DNA of 63,981 nt from Candidatus Methylopumilus sp. GTDB taxonomy: Bacteria > Pseudomonadota > Gammaproteobacteria > Burkholderiales > Methylophilaceae. The stretch is from assembly GCA_009693175.1 (NCBI GenBank), contig SHXT01000007.1, forward strand, positions 1 to 63,981, written 5' to 3'. Every line of letters begins with the position of its first letter. Within the stretch, counting starts at the first letter, position 1. A program made the translations under genes and the position numbers. Below the pieces are notes generated by a model, which was not told the DNA's origin, made no database searches, and was given only the letters and a program-made list of their open reading frames with translations. Positions 19,471 through 32,213 of the stretch are shown here, piece after piece.

Positions 19471-20472
19471 TTGAAAATTACAGTCTTAGGTGCAGGTGCC
19501 TGGGGTACTGCTTTGGCGATGCAAATTAGCCAAAAACATGCAGTAACTTTGTGGGCTAGAAATGCAGGACATATTTCTGGTATGCGGAAGGCTAGATCAA
19601 ACCCTCTTTACTTGGGAGATTTTCCTTTTGGCGACCAATTAATGCTCGAAGATAATCTAGCTTCGGCAATTAAAGGTGCTGAACTTATTTTATCAGTTGT
19701 ACCTACCTCTGGTTTTAGATCTACTTTAAAGGAAATTAAATCTTTAAATCATAAAGCCTCTGTTATCTGGGCTAATAAAGGGTTAGAAACTGGTACTGCA
19801 AAATTACCACATGAAATTGCGATGGAAGAATTAGGAGACCCTAAAAAAACCGGACAACATTGGGGCGGTTTGTCAGGCCCTAGCTTCGCGGCTGAATTAG
19901 TAAGATCTCTACCTACCGCATTAACTTTAGCTGCGACAGATGAGTCATTTACACAAAGTTTAGCTTCGATGATTCACGGTAATAATTTACGCGTATACAC
20001 GAGTCAAGATGTTATTGGTGTTTCTGTCGGAGGTGCTCTTAAAAATGTGATTGCGATTGCTGCCGGTATTTCAGATGGTATGGGATTCGGAAATAATGCC
20101 CGCGCTGCTTTAATTACACGAGGTTTAGCTGAAATCACGCGTTTTGGAATGAGCTTGGGTGGTCAAAAAGATACTTTTACAGGTCTTACAGGTGCGGGGG
20201 ATTTGATTCTTACTTGTACTGGAGATTATTCAAGAAATCGTGAAGTAGGATTACGACTGGCTAAAGGTCAAATTATTGATGATGTGCTTAAAGGTTTAGG
20301 TCATGTTGCTGAAGGTGTTTATACAGCAAAAGAAGTTGTCAATCGCGCTAAAGCACTCCATGTATCAATGCCTATTACGCACGAAGTGAATCAGGTATTA
20401 AGTTTCGGTAAATCGCCTAAAGAAGCTGTGATTGATTTATTAGGCCGTGAGCAAAAATCAGAAGTGTATTAA
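19471..20472 (+). CDS. gpsA: NAD(P)+-dependent glycerol-3-phosphate dehydrogenase
   Basis: A 333-residue enzyme (E. coli 339) reducing dihydroxyacetone phosphate to sn-glycerol 3-phosphate for phospholipid synthesis. The Rossmann motif GAGAWGTALA lies at residues 7-16; GLSGPSFAAEL, the catalytic lysine region GGALKNVIAIAAG and TGAGDLILT are clear. It starts with TTG four bases after the SH3 gene; no nearby ATG fits. Its stop is two bases from the convergent trmL stop. Confidence 0.96.
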   Translation: MKITVLGAGAWGTALAMQISQKHAVTLWARNAGHISGMRKARSNPLYLGDFPFGDQLMLEDNLASAIKGAELILSVVPTSGFRSTLKEIKSLNHKASVIWANKGLETGTAKLPHEIAMEELGDPKKTGQHWGGLSGPSFAAELVRSLPTALTLAATDESFTQSLASMIHGNNLRVYTSQDVIGVSVGGALKNVIAIAAGISDGMGFGNNARAALITRGLAEITRFGMSLGGQKDTFTGLTGAGDLILTCTGDYSRNREVGLRLAKGQIIDDVLKGLGHVAEGVYTAKEVVNRAKALHVSMPITHEVNQVLSFGKSPKEAVIDLLGREQKSEVY

Positions 20473-20474
20473 TT

Positions 20475-20939
20475 CTAAATTCCATCTTTAAATTCATTTT
20501 GTCGCCATGCTTCATAAAGAAGAATAGCTGCAGCATTTGATAGATTCAAACTTCGACTATTTTTCACCATAGGAATTCTTATTTTGTTTTTTTCATCGAA
20601 CTGATTTCGAATAGATTCAGGCAGTCCTCGAGTTTCAGGTCCAAATAAAAATATATCCCCCTTCTTGTAATTAAATGAATGGTACGGCGTACCTCCTTTA
20701 GTAGTTACAGCAAATATGCGGTGTTTACTATGTAGAGATTTAAATGCTTCAAAATTTTGATAGGTTTTTACAGAAGCATATTCATGATAATCAAGCCCTG
20801 CGCGGATAAGTTGTTTATCCTCCAAACTAAACCCCAATGGCTCAATTAAATGAAGTTCGGTATCTGTATTTGCGCAAAGCCTAATAATGTTGCCTGTATT
20901 AGGAGGAATTTCAGGTTCAAAAAGAGCGATTGAAAACAT
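20475..20939 (-). CDS. trmL: tRNA (cytidine/uridine-34 2'-O)-methyltransferase TrmL
   Basis: A 154-residue SPOUT methyltransferase, the size of E. coli TrmL (157). IALFEPEIPPNTGNIIRLCANT opens the protein and LFGPETRGLP and IPMVKNSRSLNLSNAAAI form the knotted SAM site. It methylates the wobble ribose of tRNA-Leu. The frame extends to 21002, but the ATG at 20939 gives the conserved N-terminus. It faces away from bioB. Confidence 0.94.
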   Translation of the reverse strand: MFSIALFEPEIPPNTGNIIRLCANTDTELHLIEPLGFSLEDKQLIRAGLDYHEYASVKTYQNFEAFKSLHSKHRIFAVTTKGGTPYHSFNYKKGDIFLFGPETRGLPESIRNQFDEKNKIRIPMVKNSRSLNLSNAAAILLYEAWRQNEFKDGI

Positions 20940-20967
20940 AAAATATAACAACTGATTAATTTTTATA

Positions 20968-21005
20968 CAATTGTAACAAATTATAGTAAAATAACTTAAC
21001 AATTG
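20968..21005. promoter_or_regulatory. Inverted repeat upstream of bioB, candidate biotin operator
   Basis: CAATTGT (20968-20974) and ACAATTG (20999-21005) are exact 7-bp arms 24 bases apart. The inner parts, TTGTAACAA (20971-20979) and ACTTAACAA (20994-21002), resemble the BirA half-sites TTGTAAACC / GGTTTACAA; the TTGT-to-ACAA span is 32 bases against 34 in E. coli. A TATAGT lies between the arms. The match is partial. Confidence 0.4.
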
Positions 21006-21053
21006 ATTTTTAATGTTATTTTTACAATTAAATCATATAGATAGGGAGTTATA

Positions 21054-22067
21054 ATGATTGAGTCTCAGCTAAATGTTAGTCCGCAACCCATTCAATTTGA
21101 AAAAAAACCCCCAAAAATTAAAAAAAATCCCCTAAAAGACCGTTGGTCAATCGCTGAAATTGAAGCTTTGTATGCACTACCCTTTAATGACCTTATGTTT
21201 CAAGCTCAAACAATTCATCGAAAACACTTCAATCCAAATGCAGTTCAGGTGAGTACACTTTTGTCGATTAAGACAGGAGGATGTTCAGAAGATTGTGGAT
21301 ATTGCCCTCAGTCAGGTCGTTATGACACAAATGTCGAGAACGAGGCCATGATGCCTATTAATGAAGTATTGAAAGCCGCGAAAGCTGCCAAAGAAGCTGG
21401 AGCAAGTCGTTTTTGTATGGGTGCTGCCTGGAGAAGTCCAAAAGATAAAGATTTAAAATCAGTGTTAGAAATGATTCGAGAAGTTAAAAAAATGGGACTC
21501 GAAACCTGTGCGACACTTGGCATGCTTAAAAATGGCCAAGCTACACTGCTTAAAGAAGCGGGGCTTGATTATTACAATCACAATTTAGATACCGCACCTG
21601 AATTTTATGGTGATGTGATTTCTACAAGGGTCTATCAAGATAGACTTGATACATTAGACCGTGTTCGAGAAGCAGATCTTCATGTATGTTGTGGTGGTAT
21701 TGTGGGGATGGGGGAGAGTAGACGTGAACGTGCAGGACTGATTGCTCAACTAGCAAATATGGAAAAGCAGCCTGAGAGCGTGCCGATTAATTTATTAACA
21801 CAAGTTGAAGGCACACCACTTCATGGCACCGAGCCGCTCGACCTTTTTGAGTTTGTAAGAACCATCGCTGTTGCAAGAATTACGATGCCAAAAAGTTATG
21901 TGCGACTGTCCGCTGGAAGACAAACCATGCATGAAGGTATTCAATCACTAGCCTTTTTAGCGGGTGCCAATTCAATTTTTTATGGTGAAAAATTATTAAC
22001 CACAGCTAATCCGGATGTAAAAGTTGATCAAGCTTTATTTGGTAAGTTAGGTATTCAACCTATTTAA
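21054..22067 (+). CDS. bioB: Biotin synthase
   Basis: A 337-residue radical SAM enzyme inserting sulfur into dethiobiotin. The cluster motif CSEDCGYC gives Cys77, Cys81 and Cys84, and [22 protein letters not shown] and SAGRQTM are further signatures. AGGGAG precedes the ATG at good spacing. A lysine/proline-rich stretch (about 18-30) precedes the conserved core that begins [10 protein letters not shown]. It leads a bioB-bioF-bioH-bioC-bioD operon; bioA is not in the window. Confidence 0.97.
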   Translation: MIESQLNVSPQPIQFEKKPPKIKKNPLKDRWSIAEIEALYALPFNDLMFQAQTIHRKHFNPNAVQVSTLLSIKTGGCSEDCGYCPQSGRYDTNVENEAMMPINEVLKAAKAAKEAGASRFCMGAAWRSPKDKDLKSVLEMIREVKKMGLETCATLGMLKNGQATLLKEAGLDYYNHNLDTAPEFYGDVISTRVYQDRLDTLDRVREADLHVCCGGIVGMGESRRERAGLIAQLANMEKQPESVPINLLTQVEGTPLHGTEPLDLFEFVRTIAVARITMPKSYVRLSAGRQTMHEGIQSLAFLAGANSIFYGEKLLTTANPDVKVDQALFGKLGIQPI

Positions 22068-22074
22068 GTTTGTG

Positions 22075-23262
22075 ATGCTAGATCAAATTCATCGTGAACT
22101 TCAATCTTTAAAAGAAAATAATCTTTTCAGAACAAGAAAATTATTAAGCGGTAAATTAGGATCCAAGCTTCTTCTTAATAATCAACGTTATTTAAGTTTT
22201 TGCTCGAATGATTATTTAGGTCTTTCACAAAATAAATCTATTCAAGATGCTTTGATTGAAGGTATTCATTTATCTGGTAATGGCATGGGTGCATCTCATC
22301 TCATTTCAGGACATCATGAATTTCATGAGGCATTTGAAAATGCATTTAGTAAAGAGCTTAATTTCGAAAGAGCACTTCTTTTTTCATCAGGCTATATGGC
22401 GAATATGGGAGTGGTTTCTGCATTGGTTGGAAAACATGACACTATTTTTTCTGATAAATTAAATCATGCATCCTTAAATGACGCATCGATTCTTTCTCGA
22501 GCCAATCATAAAAGATACCGACATAATGATATGAATCATTTGGAAGAGTTGCTTCGTGAGTCACGATCAAAATTTAAGCTCATTATTACAGATGCTCTGT
22601 TTAGCATGGATGGTGATTTAGCAAATATTCCTGATTTGCTTCAATTATGTGAAGGCTACGATGCTTATCTTTATATTGATGATGCACATGGTTTTGGTGT
22701 TTTAGGTGAAAAAGGTAAAGGTATATTGCAATATTTTCTTGACCAAAAAAAAATTAAAACACCTCATTCATTAAGAATTATTTATATGGCAACACTAGGC
22801 AAGGCTGCAGGTATTCATGGGGCTGTAGTTGCATCCTCAAATAATATTATTGAATATCTTATTCAGAAATCAAAACAATATATTTATACAACTGCTATGC
22901 CAGCTTTTCTTGCTTACGGGCTGACAGAATCTTTAAATCAAATTGTAAAAGCTGATCAAGCAAGAATAAGCTTAAAAGAGATTATTGATTCTTTTAGAAG
23001 CAAAATGATGTTAAAGAAAATTACCTTAGGTAATTCTTCAACACCGATTCAGCCAGTAATTGTTGGGAGCGAAATTAATGCATTGAAATTAAATCAATTG
23101 TTAATGGATGTAAGAATTTATGTGCCAGCTATTAGACCACCTTCAGTACCTCAGGGCGCTTCAAGATTAAGAATATCATTCTCAGCATTACATACACATC
23201 AAGATGTGATGACTTTAATTAAAAATATACTGGATTTTGAAAGTCATTTAGATGCATATTAA
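22075..23262 (+). CDS. bioF: 8-amino-7-oxononanoate synthase
   Basis: A 395-residue PLP enzyme (E. coli 384) condensing pimeloyl-ACP with alanine. CSNDYLGLS, GSGNGMGASHLISGHH-like residues, IDDAHGFGVLG and the PLP-lysine region TLGKAAGIHG (Lys near 243) are present. The frame starts GTG-ATG; I use the ATG at 22075. The 3' end overlaps bioH by 11 bases. Confidence 0.95.
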   Translation: MLDQIHRELQSLKENNLFRTRKLLSGKLGSKLLLNNQRYLSFCSNDYLGLSQNKSIQDALIEGIHLSGNGMGASHLISGHHEFHEAFENAFSKELNFERALLFSSGYMANMGVVSALVGKHDTIFSDKLNHASLNDASILSRANHKRYRHNDMNHLEELLRESRSKFKLIITDALFSMDGDLANIPDLLQLCEGYDAYLYIDDAHGFGVLGEKGKGILQYFLDQKKIKTPHSLRIIYMATLGKAAGIHGAVVASSNNIIEYLIQKSKQYIYTTAMPAFLAYGLTESLNQIVKADQARISLKEIIDSFRSKMMLKKITLGNSSTPIQPVIVGSEINALKLNQLLMDVRIYVPAIRPPSVPQGASRLRISFSALHTHQDVMTLIKNILDFESHLDAY

Positions 23263-24013
23263 AAGAATAGGCCATGGGAAAGATCTGGTTCTCATTCATG
23301 GATGGGGTATGCATAGTGGTATATGGGAGCCTGTTATTGAAAATTTTTCAAACCAATATACGCTTCACCTTGTTGACATTCCTGGTATGGGAAAGAGTCC
23401 GGTGATTGCCCCTTACGACTTAAATCATTTAGCTAAAGTTATAAGCAAAGAATTGCCACTAAATTTTGATATTTTAGGATGGTCTTTAGGAAGCCTCATC
23501 GCTTTAAAGATGAGTCTTCTTTATCCAAATAAAATAAATCGTATAGTTTTAGTGGGGGGGACACCTTGTTTTATCAACCAGGCAAATTGGAGTTATGGTG
23601 TAGATGTAAAAGATTTTAATGATTTTGCAAATAAGCTTTTTAAGAATTACAAATCAACGATGATAAATTTTTACACTTTACAACTTATGCATTCAAAAAA
23701 TATTAAGGTTTTAATTAAAAAACTTAAAAAGATGAATGAAGAATTAGATTCGCAAGAAGTAAAATCATTGCAGCTAGGCCTTGATATTTTATTAAAAAAT
23801 GATTTAAGAAATGAAATTAATCAAATTAAACATCAAACGCTTCTAATGGTAGGCGAATTGGATCGCTTGACACCTAAATCAGCATCTTTATGGATGAAAA
23901 GTCAGTTAAAACAAGGGCAATTAAAAGTGATTGAAGGTGCATCACATATTCCTTTTTTATCTCACCCAGAAATTTTTTTTAATCATCTTGATCAATTTTT
24001 GTTAGCAGCTTAA
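23252..24013 (+). CDS. bioH: Pimeloyl-ACP methyl ester carboxylesterase BioH
   Basis: A 253-residue alpha/beta hydrolase (E. coli BioH 256). The oxyanion segment HGWGMHSGIW is near residue 15, the nucleophile Ser78 lies in GWSLG (76-80), GELDRLTP carries the aspartate and GASHIPFLSHPE the catalytic histidine. It removes the methyl group added by BioC, releasing pimeloyl-ACP. Position between bioF and bioC supports the assignment over a generic hydrolase. Confidence 0.93.
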   Translation: MHIKRIGHGKDLVLIHGWGMHSGIWEPVIENFSNQYTLHLVDIPGMGKSPVIAPYDLNHLAKVISKELPLNFDILGWSLGSLIALKMSLLYPNKINRIVLVGGTPCFINQANWSYGVDVKDFNDFANKLFKNYKSTMINFYTLQLMHSKNIKVLIKKLKKMNEELDSQEVKSLQLGLDILLKNDLRNEINQIKHQTLLMVGELDRLTPKSASLWMKSQLKQGQLKVIEGASHIPFLSHPEIFFNHLDQFLLAA

Positions 24014-24015
24014 TC

Positions 24016-24885
24016 GTGAATAAAAATAGCATCGATAAAAAAAGAGCTCAAGCATCTTTTAATAAGGCTTCATCTTCTTATGAAGATTCTGCTATTCTTC
24101 AGAAGCATGTATTAGGAGAAATGTTTACTAGACTGAAGTTACTTAAAATTAATCCAGAAAGTATTCTTGATTTAGGTTGTGGTCTAGGGAATGCTGGACC
24201 TAATTTAAAAGAAACCTACAAGCCTCGTGATCTTATTTATCTGGACTTTGCATATAATATGTTAAAAAAAGCAGAGCAAAAAAATACAGATCATTTTATA
24301 AAACTATTTACGAATAAAACTAAACAACAATTTATCTGTGCAGATATGGAGGCTATTCCTTTAGAAAAAAATAGCATAGATATGATATGGTCAAGTTTAT
24401 CTCTTCAATGGTGTAATGATCTTGATAAAGTATTTACTCAAATAGCCGAGACATTAAAACATAATGGACTCTTTGTTTTTAGTACTTTTGGGCCAAGTAC
24501 CCTTCATGAATTAAGAACTTCGTTAGCGTCCTTTTCACAGTATTCACATGTGAATCAATTCATAGATATGCATGATATTGGTGATGCTCTTGTGCGTTGC
24601 GGCTTATCAGACCCAGTCTTAGATGTTGATCGGTATACGCTTACCTATAAAGAATTTAAAGGTATTATGTATGACCTTAAGAATATTGGTGCTCGCAATG
24701 CACTTCAAGGAAGAGCAAAAGGCATGACTGGAAAAGGATTTTTATATCAGCTAGAAAAACTGTATGAAATTTATAGATCTGATGGAAAATTACCTGCGAG
24801 TTATGAAGTTGTATATGGCCATGCTTGGAAAGTCAAAAAATCTCTTGATGAATCGTTAGTTGTTAAATTTTATCCAAAAAAATAA
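24016..24885 (+). CDS. bioC: Malonyl-ACP O-methyltransferase BioC
   Basis: A 289-residue SAM methyltransferase that methylates malonyl-ACP to start pimelate synthesis. The SAM motif ILDLGCGLGNAGP is near residues 50-62, and SSLSLQWCNDL is a BioC hallmark. The start is GTG at 24016, two bases after bioH; there is no closer ATG. It is a little longer than E. coli BioC (251). It overlaps bioD by one base as TAATG. Confidence 0.94.
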   Translation: MNKNSIDKKRAQASFNKASSSYEDSAILQKHVLGEMFTRLKLLKINPESILDLGCGLGNAGPNLKETYKPRDLIYLDFAYNMLKKAEQKNTDHFIKLFTNKTKQQFICADMEAIPLEKNSIDMIWSSLSLQWCNDLDKVFTQIAETLKHNGLFVFSTFGPSTLHELRTSLASFSQYSHVNQFIDMHDIGDALVRCGLSDPVLDVDRYTLTYKEFKGIMYDLKNIGARNALQGRAKGMTGKGFLYQLEKLYEIYRSDGKLPASYEVVYGHAWKVKKSLDESLVVKFYPKK

Positions 24886-25577
24886 TGAATACATATTTTA
24901 TTACTGGGACCGACACTCATATTGGAAAGACAGCTATTACTTGTAGCTTGATTGCTAAATACATTTCAAAAGGTTTTCGTGTGGGAGGTATGAAACCTAT
25001 AGCTGCTGGCTGTTATATAGAAGATGGGTATCTTATATCAGATGATGTTAGAAAGATTATTGAAGTAAGTAATATTGATTTGAATCTCGATGAAATTAAT
25101 CCTTATCGATTTAAGCCACCTATAGCCCCGCATATCAGTTTCAAAAAAAATAAAAGTGAGATTGATATTCGTCTTATCCAAAATAATTTATTATCTCTTC
25201 AAAAGGAAACGGATTATATTTTTATTGAAGGGGTAGGGGGGTATGCCGTACCTTTAAGTGAGACTATTTCGACAGCTGATTTAATAGACGCACTTAATAT
25301 CCCAGTTATTCTTGTAGTAGGAATGAAGTTAGGTTGTATTAATCATGCTTTATTAACGATTGAATCTATAATGCATAGGAAACAAAATATCTGTGGCTGG
25401 GTAGCTAATCGCATTGATCAGCATATGTTAGCTTACGAAAAAAATTTTTCTTTTTTAAAAGAAAGAATTAAAGCGCCTTGTTTAGGAGAGGTACCATATC
25501 TGAATAATTTTAATCCTCATATAGCATCAAAATTTATTGATATATCAAAACTTAATGATAAAGGTGATGCATTTTAA
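24885..25577 (+). CDS. bioD: Dethiobiotin synthetase
   Basis: A 230-residue P-loop enzyme (E. coli 225) closing the ureido ring of dethiobiotin. GTDTHIGKTAITCSL near residues 7-21 is the nucleotide loop; GGMKPIAAGC and EGVGGYAVPLSE follow. It ends the bio operon, and its 3' end overlaps the convergent nadD by 26 bases, without a recognisable terminator. Confidence 0.96.
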   Translation: MNTYFITGTDTHIGKTAITCSLIAKYISKGFRVGGMKPIAAGCYIEDGYLISDDVRKIIEVSNIDLNLDEINPYRFKPPIAPHISFKKNKSEIDIRLIQNNLLSLQKETDYIFIEGVGGYAVPLSETISTADLIDALNIPVILVVGMKLGCINHALLTIESIMHRKQNICGWVANRIDQHMLAYEKNFSFLKERIKAPCLGEVPYLNNFNPHIASKFIDISKLNDKGDAF

Positions 25578-26211
25578 TATATTTGGCGATTGTTTCGGGT
25601 ACGAGATGTGTAAGACTTTTTCCTAAATGAATAGCATCTCTAATTTGAGATGATGAAATGTCAAGATAGTCAAATTCCTTGAACATTATTATGCCATGAG
25701 GAGAGTTATAAAGATCATCTACATTTTCAGTAACTCTTTTATTCCATTCTTTTTTTAATGCAGTTGTTAATTGATCTTTTTTGATAGGAGCTTCACTTCT
25801 TTCCACAATCAATATATGGCAATAATTAAAAAGTTCTTCCCATAGATGCCAAGATTCGAGCTTAAGAAAAGCATCACTTCCTATCAAAAAACAAAGCACT
25901 TCATCCTCCTTTTTTTCTTCATCAAGACTTTTTAATGTATCAATCGTATAAGAAGGTTTAAAGTCATTTTTATTTTTTTTAATTTCACGATCATCAATCA
26001 TAAAGCTTGGGTATGATTTTAGTCCGATGATAAGCATTTCCATGCGATGCTTATTTTCTAGAATTATATTTTTATGAGGTGCTAATCCTGATGGGATAAA
26101 AAGAACTTTTGATAAAGAAGCTAAGGCTTTCCATTCTTGAGCTAATTTAATATGGCCATAGTGTATTGGATCGAATGTGCCACCTAATACACCTATAAGC
26201 TTCAAACACAT
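25552..26211 (-). CDS. nadD: Nicotinate-mononucleotide adenylyltransferase
   Basis: A 219-residue enzyme (E. coli 213) making nicotinate adenine dinucleotide. GGTFDPIHYGHIKLA near residues 10-24 is the nucleotidyltransferase signature, and ISSSQIRDAI is the second conserved motif. It is the last gene of the minus-strand block and lies three bases after proA. nadC, the preceding pathway step, is at 59622-60488. The rsfS-rlmH genes that often follow nadD are absent here. Confidence 0.95.
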   Translation of the reverse strand: MCLKLIGVLGGTFDPIHYGHIKLAQEWKALASLSKVLFIPSGLAPHKNIILENKHRMEMLIIGLKSYPSFMIDDREIKKNKNDFKPSYTIDTLKSLDEEKKEDEVLCFLIGSDAFLKLESWHLWEELFNYCHILIVERSEAPIKKDQLTTALKKEWNKRVTENVDDLYNSPHGIIMFKEFDYLDISSSQIRDAIHLGKSLTHLVPETIAKYIKMHHLYH

Positions 26212-26214
26212 TCC

Positions 26215-27474
26215 TTATTTGCGTATATGGCCATTGCCTAATACAACATATTTCAATGAAGTTAATCCTTCAAGACCTACAGGCCCTCTTGCATGTAATT
26301 TATTTGTTGAAATACCAATCTCGGCACCGAGACCATATTCAAAACCATCTGCAAGTCGAGTCGAAGCATTAACCATGACGCTACTTGAATCAACTTCTTT
26401 TAAAAATCTCATCGCGTGCTGATGATTTTCTGTCACGATAGCATCAGTATGATGCGATGAATATTTATTAATATGATGAATTGCATCATCCATATCGTTC
26501 ACAATTTTGCATGAAATGATTGCATCAAGATATTCAGTGTAAAAATCATCCTCATTCGCAGCTTTAATACCCTTAACAAGCTTTAAACTTTCTTTGCAGC
26601 CGCGCACTTCAACTTTATGTTGGTTTAACATTTTTACTATTTTAGGCAAGTAATCACGAGCAATATCTTTTGAGATTAAGAGCGATTCAGTTGTATTGCA
26701 TGTACCCAATCTTTGAGTTTTTGAGTTTTCAATAATCTTGAGCGCTTTACTTAAGTCTGCATCGCTATCTACAAAAACGTGACAATTTCCATCTAAGTGC
26801 TTAATGACAGGCACGGTAGCCTCATCACTAATCATTTTGGTTAAACTTTTTCCACCTCTTGGAATAATGACATCGATATAATCATTAAGGCCAATCATTC
26901 CTTTAACAATAGATCTATCGGTTAAATCGATCACTTGAACAGCCTGTGTTGAAAGGTTTGCTTTTTTAAGCGCTTCATGAATAAGACTACTTAAAGCAAT
27001 ATTAGAATGGATAGACTCACTACCACCTCTTAATATGATGGCATTGCCTGATTTTATAGATAAACTTGCTGCATCAATAGTTATATTTGGACGAGATTCA
27101 TAAATCATACCTATAACGCCTATCGACACACGCATTTGACCCACTTGAATACCTGATGGACGCATATGCAAATGCATAATTTCACCTATAGGATCTCTAA
27201 GGTAGATAATGTTTTGTATGCCTTTGATCATCAAATCAATTGTTTTACTCGAAATAATGAGGCGATCAATAAAAGCACGATCTAATTTATTTTTTTTAGC
27301 CTCTTTAACATCTTTTTCATTGGCTTTAAGAATGATTTTCGTTTTTGAATTTAAGAGTTGAATTAAATGACTTAATGCATCATTTTTTTGTTGAGTTGAT
27401 GCCATTGCCATTAAGCGCGAGACTTTTTTTGCTACTTCGCCAATTTTTTTAAGGTATTGATTAGTATTTATCAT
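26215..27474 (-). CDS. proA: Gamma-glutamyl phosphate reductase
   Basis: A 419-residue aldehyde-dehydrogenase-fold enzyme (E. coli 417) that reduces glutamyl phosphate in proline synthesis. The catalytic cysteine is in LGTCNTTES; GMIYESRPNITIDAASL and NASTRLADGFEYGLGAEIGIS are characteristic. It sits between holA and nadD, while its partner proB is with obgE. A 39-base gap separates it from holA. Confidence 0.96.
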   Translation of the reverse strand: MINTNQYLKKIGEVAKKVSRLMAMASTQQKNDALSHLIQLLNSKTKIILKANEKDVKEAKKNKLDRAFIDRLIISSKTIDLMIKGIQNIIYLRDPIGEIMHLHMRPSGIQVGQMRVSIGVIGMIYESRPNITIDAASLSIKSGNAIILRGGSESIHSNIALSSLIHEALKKANLSTQAVQVIDLTDRSIVKGMIGLNDYIDVIIPRGGKSLTKMISDEATVPVIKHLDGNCHVFVDSDADLSKALKIIENSKTQRLGTCNTTESLLISKDIARDYLPKIVKMLNQHKVEVRGCKESLKLVKGIKAANEDDFYTEYLDAIISCKIVNDMDDAIHHINKYSSHHTDAIVTENHQHAMRFLKEVDSSSVMVNASTRLADGFEYGLGAEIGISTNKLHARGPVGLEGLTSLKYVVLGNGHIRK

Positions 27475-27513
27475 AGGTGAATTATACGCGTTAAGAATTT
27501 ATCTTGTATAGGA

Positions 27514-28542
27514 TCAAATTTTTCGGCCTCGCGATGCTATTTTTGCAAGACCTAAACAAAGTCTTGTTATTTCAAGCCAAGCATCTCCTGATGAGACACC
27601 TTTAGATATTTTATCGATTTCAGATAGTTTTTGAATAGCGGCTCTTAAATGTTTTGTTGAAAAGAAAGATAAAGATTTTTTAACATGTATAAGCCTGTCT
27701 CCAAATATTCTTGATTTTGTAAGATGGCTATCTAACGATTGACTTTTAAAATCAAGCTCTTTAACTTCAAGCATGGGTTTTAAAACCCGTGAAAGTGAAC
27801 TTGTAATGCTGATTGGATTTTGACCTTCTTCTTTTAAGAAATTAAGGGTGGATATGGTTTTTTTCTGGTCACCATTCAGTAAATATTCAGTCAATTCAAA
27901 AGCATCATAACGAGATACATTGGAAATGGATTGAGAAACTTTTTCGTAGGAGATAGATTGATTTGGGAAAAGTAGTGTCAGTTTATTTAATTCTTGATCT
28001 GCAGCTAGCATATTGCCATGAACAAAATGACTAATCAGTTCAATACTGTTTTCATCGAGGTTGATCGAAAGTAAAGAAGCTCTCTTTTTTAGCCATGAGT
28101 GGAGTTCATTTGGTTTAATTTCATTGAGCCTTATCGTATAAGATACCTTTTTAATTTCTTTAAACCATTTTTGTAATTTAGTTTCTTTATCAACCTGGGG
28201 TAGGTGAACAACAAGAAGATCATCGCGAGAAAATGTTTTTAAAATCTCATAAAAAGATTCACCGCCTTCTGTATTTATTTTGCCAGAGAGGATAGTTATT
28301 TCAATGATACGTTTTTGAGAAAATAAACCCTGGGAAGAAAGAGATGAGGCGCATTCATTCCATTTAAAATAACGATCAACTGTAAAATCCAGTTTTTCTG
28401 TGTAGCCCTGCTTTTTAGCAAATTGGCGAATGATATCAAAAGCTTCTTTTCTTGAGAGTGCCTCATCCCCCAAAAGAAGAAATTTTGATTTCTGATTTTT
28501 TTGAAGCTCTCGACTAAAAGCTTCGGAATCAAATGCTGTCAT
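27514..28542 (-). CDS. holA: DNA polymerase III delta subunit
   Basis: A 342-residue clamp-loader subunit (E. coli HolA 343) that opens the beta clamp. FLLLGDEALSRKEAFDIIR at the start is the typical HolA opening, and DAFELTEYLLNG and the C-terminal helical collar are recognisable. It follows lptE by three bases, matching the conserved leuS-lptE-holA order. Sequence similarity in this family is low, so synteny adds weight. Confidence 0.93.
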   Translation of the reverse strand: MTAFDSEAFSRELQKNQKSKFLLLGDEALSRKEAFDIIRQFAKKQGYTEKLDFTVDRYFKWNECASSLSSQGLFSQKRIIEITILSGKINTEGGESFYEILKTFSRDDLLVVHLPQVDKETKLQKWFKEIKKVSYTIRLNEIKPNELHSWLKKRASLLSINLDENSIELISHFVHGNMLAADQELNKLTLLFPNQSISYEKVSQSISNVSRYDAFELTEYLLNGDQKKTISTLNFLKEEGQNPISITSSLSRVLKPMLEVKELDFKSQSLDSHLTKSRIFGDRLIHVKKSLSFFSTKHLRAAIQKLSEIDKISKGVSSGDAWLEITRLCLGLAKIASRGRKI

Positions 28543-28545
28543 TAC

Positions 28546-29031
28546 TTATTTTTTAATAAGCTCAATTTGATTGAATAGATTTGTAATAGCTTCAATACGC
28601 ATAGATTCATTAATCTGCTTTTCTTCTTCTTCTTTGCCAATAACATTTGAATCGCTATAAGTAAAGTCTCTTCGCATTTCCAAGACATTTTCTTGGCTCC
28701 AAGTTTCGCTATCAATAGTTTTAATACGGTAACGAACTCTATAAAAAATTTCATATTCTCGAACGAGACCCTGGCCGCTTAATGAAAGAATTCTTTTTTC
28801 GCTTTCTTCGCCAAGAAGTTCTACTCTTAATTCAGGATTTTCTGTGGGCGTAACTATTTCGACTTTATTGCTAATTAAGACTTTTTTAAGATTTTTTGTA
28901 AAGCTTAACTCCTTACCTTCAAGACTTATTGTCTTAAATGACATCTCTCTTATGCCTTTCATATGAAATCCGCAGCTTGCGATAACCAAAAGAGTTAATA
29001 TGGCTATAATCTTTTTATGTAAAAAGTTCAT
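28546..29031 (-). CDS. lptE: LPS-assembly lipoprotein LptE
   Basis: A 161-residue outer-membrane lipoprotein with a signal peptide ending in the lipobox VIASC, lipidated Cys20, followed by GFHMKG, the family start. It plugs the LptD barrel (35295-37601) and helps insert lipopolysaccharide. It is shorter than E. coli LptE (193) but has the expected alpha/beta pattern. It sits between leuS and holA with gaps of three bases. Confidence 0.93.
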   Translation of the reverse strand: MNFLHKKIIAILTLLVIASCGFHMKGIREMSFKTISLEGKELSFTKNLKKVLISNKVEIVTPTENPELRVELLGEESEKRILSLSGQGLVREYEIFYRVRYRIKTIDSETWSQENVLEMRRDFTYSDSNVIGKEEEEKQINESMRIEAITNLFNQIELIKK

Positions 29032-29034
29032 CGT

Positions 29035-31491
<2,457 letters not shown>

Positions 31492-31495
31492 TTAA

Positions 31496-32167
<672 letters not shown>

Positions 32168-32213
32168 TTATATCAGCCGATATTCATTTCACATGGCTAT
32201 AAGTTGGCATAAA

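Noticed and set aside
20979-20990. TTATAGTAAA as a BioR site before bioB
   Set aside because: It deviates from the TTATMKATAA consensus at two positions and BioR is mainly alphaproteobacterial.
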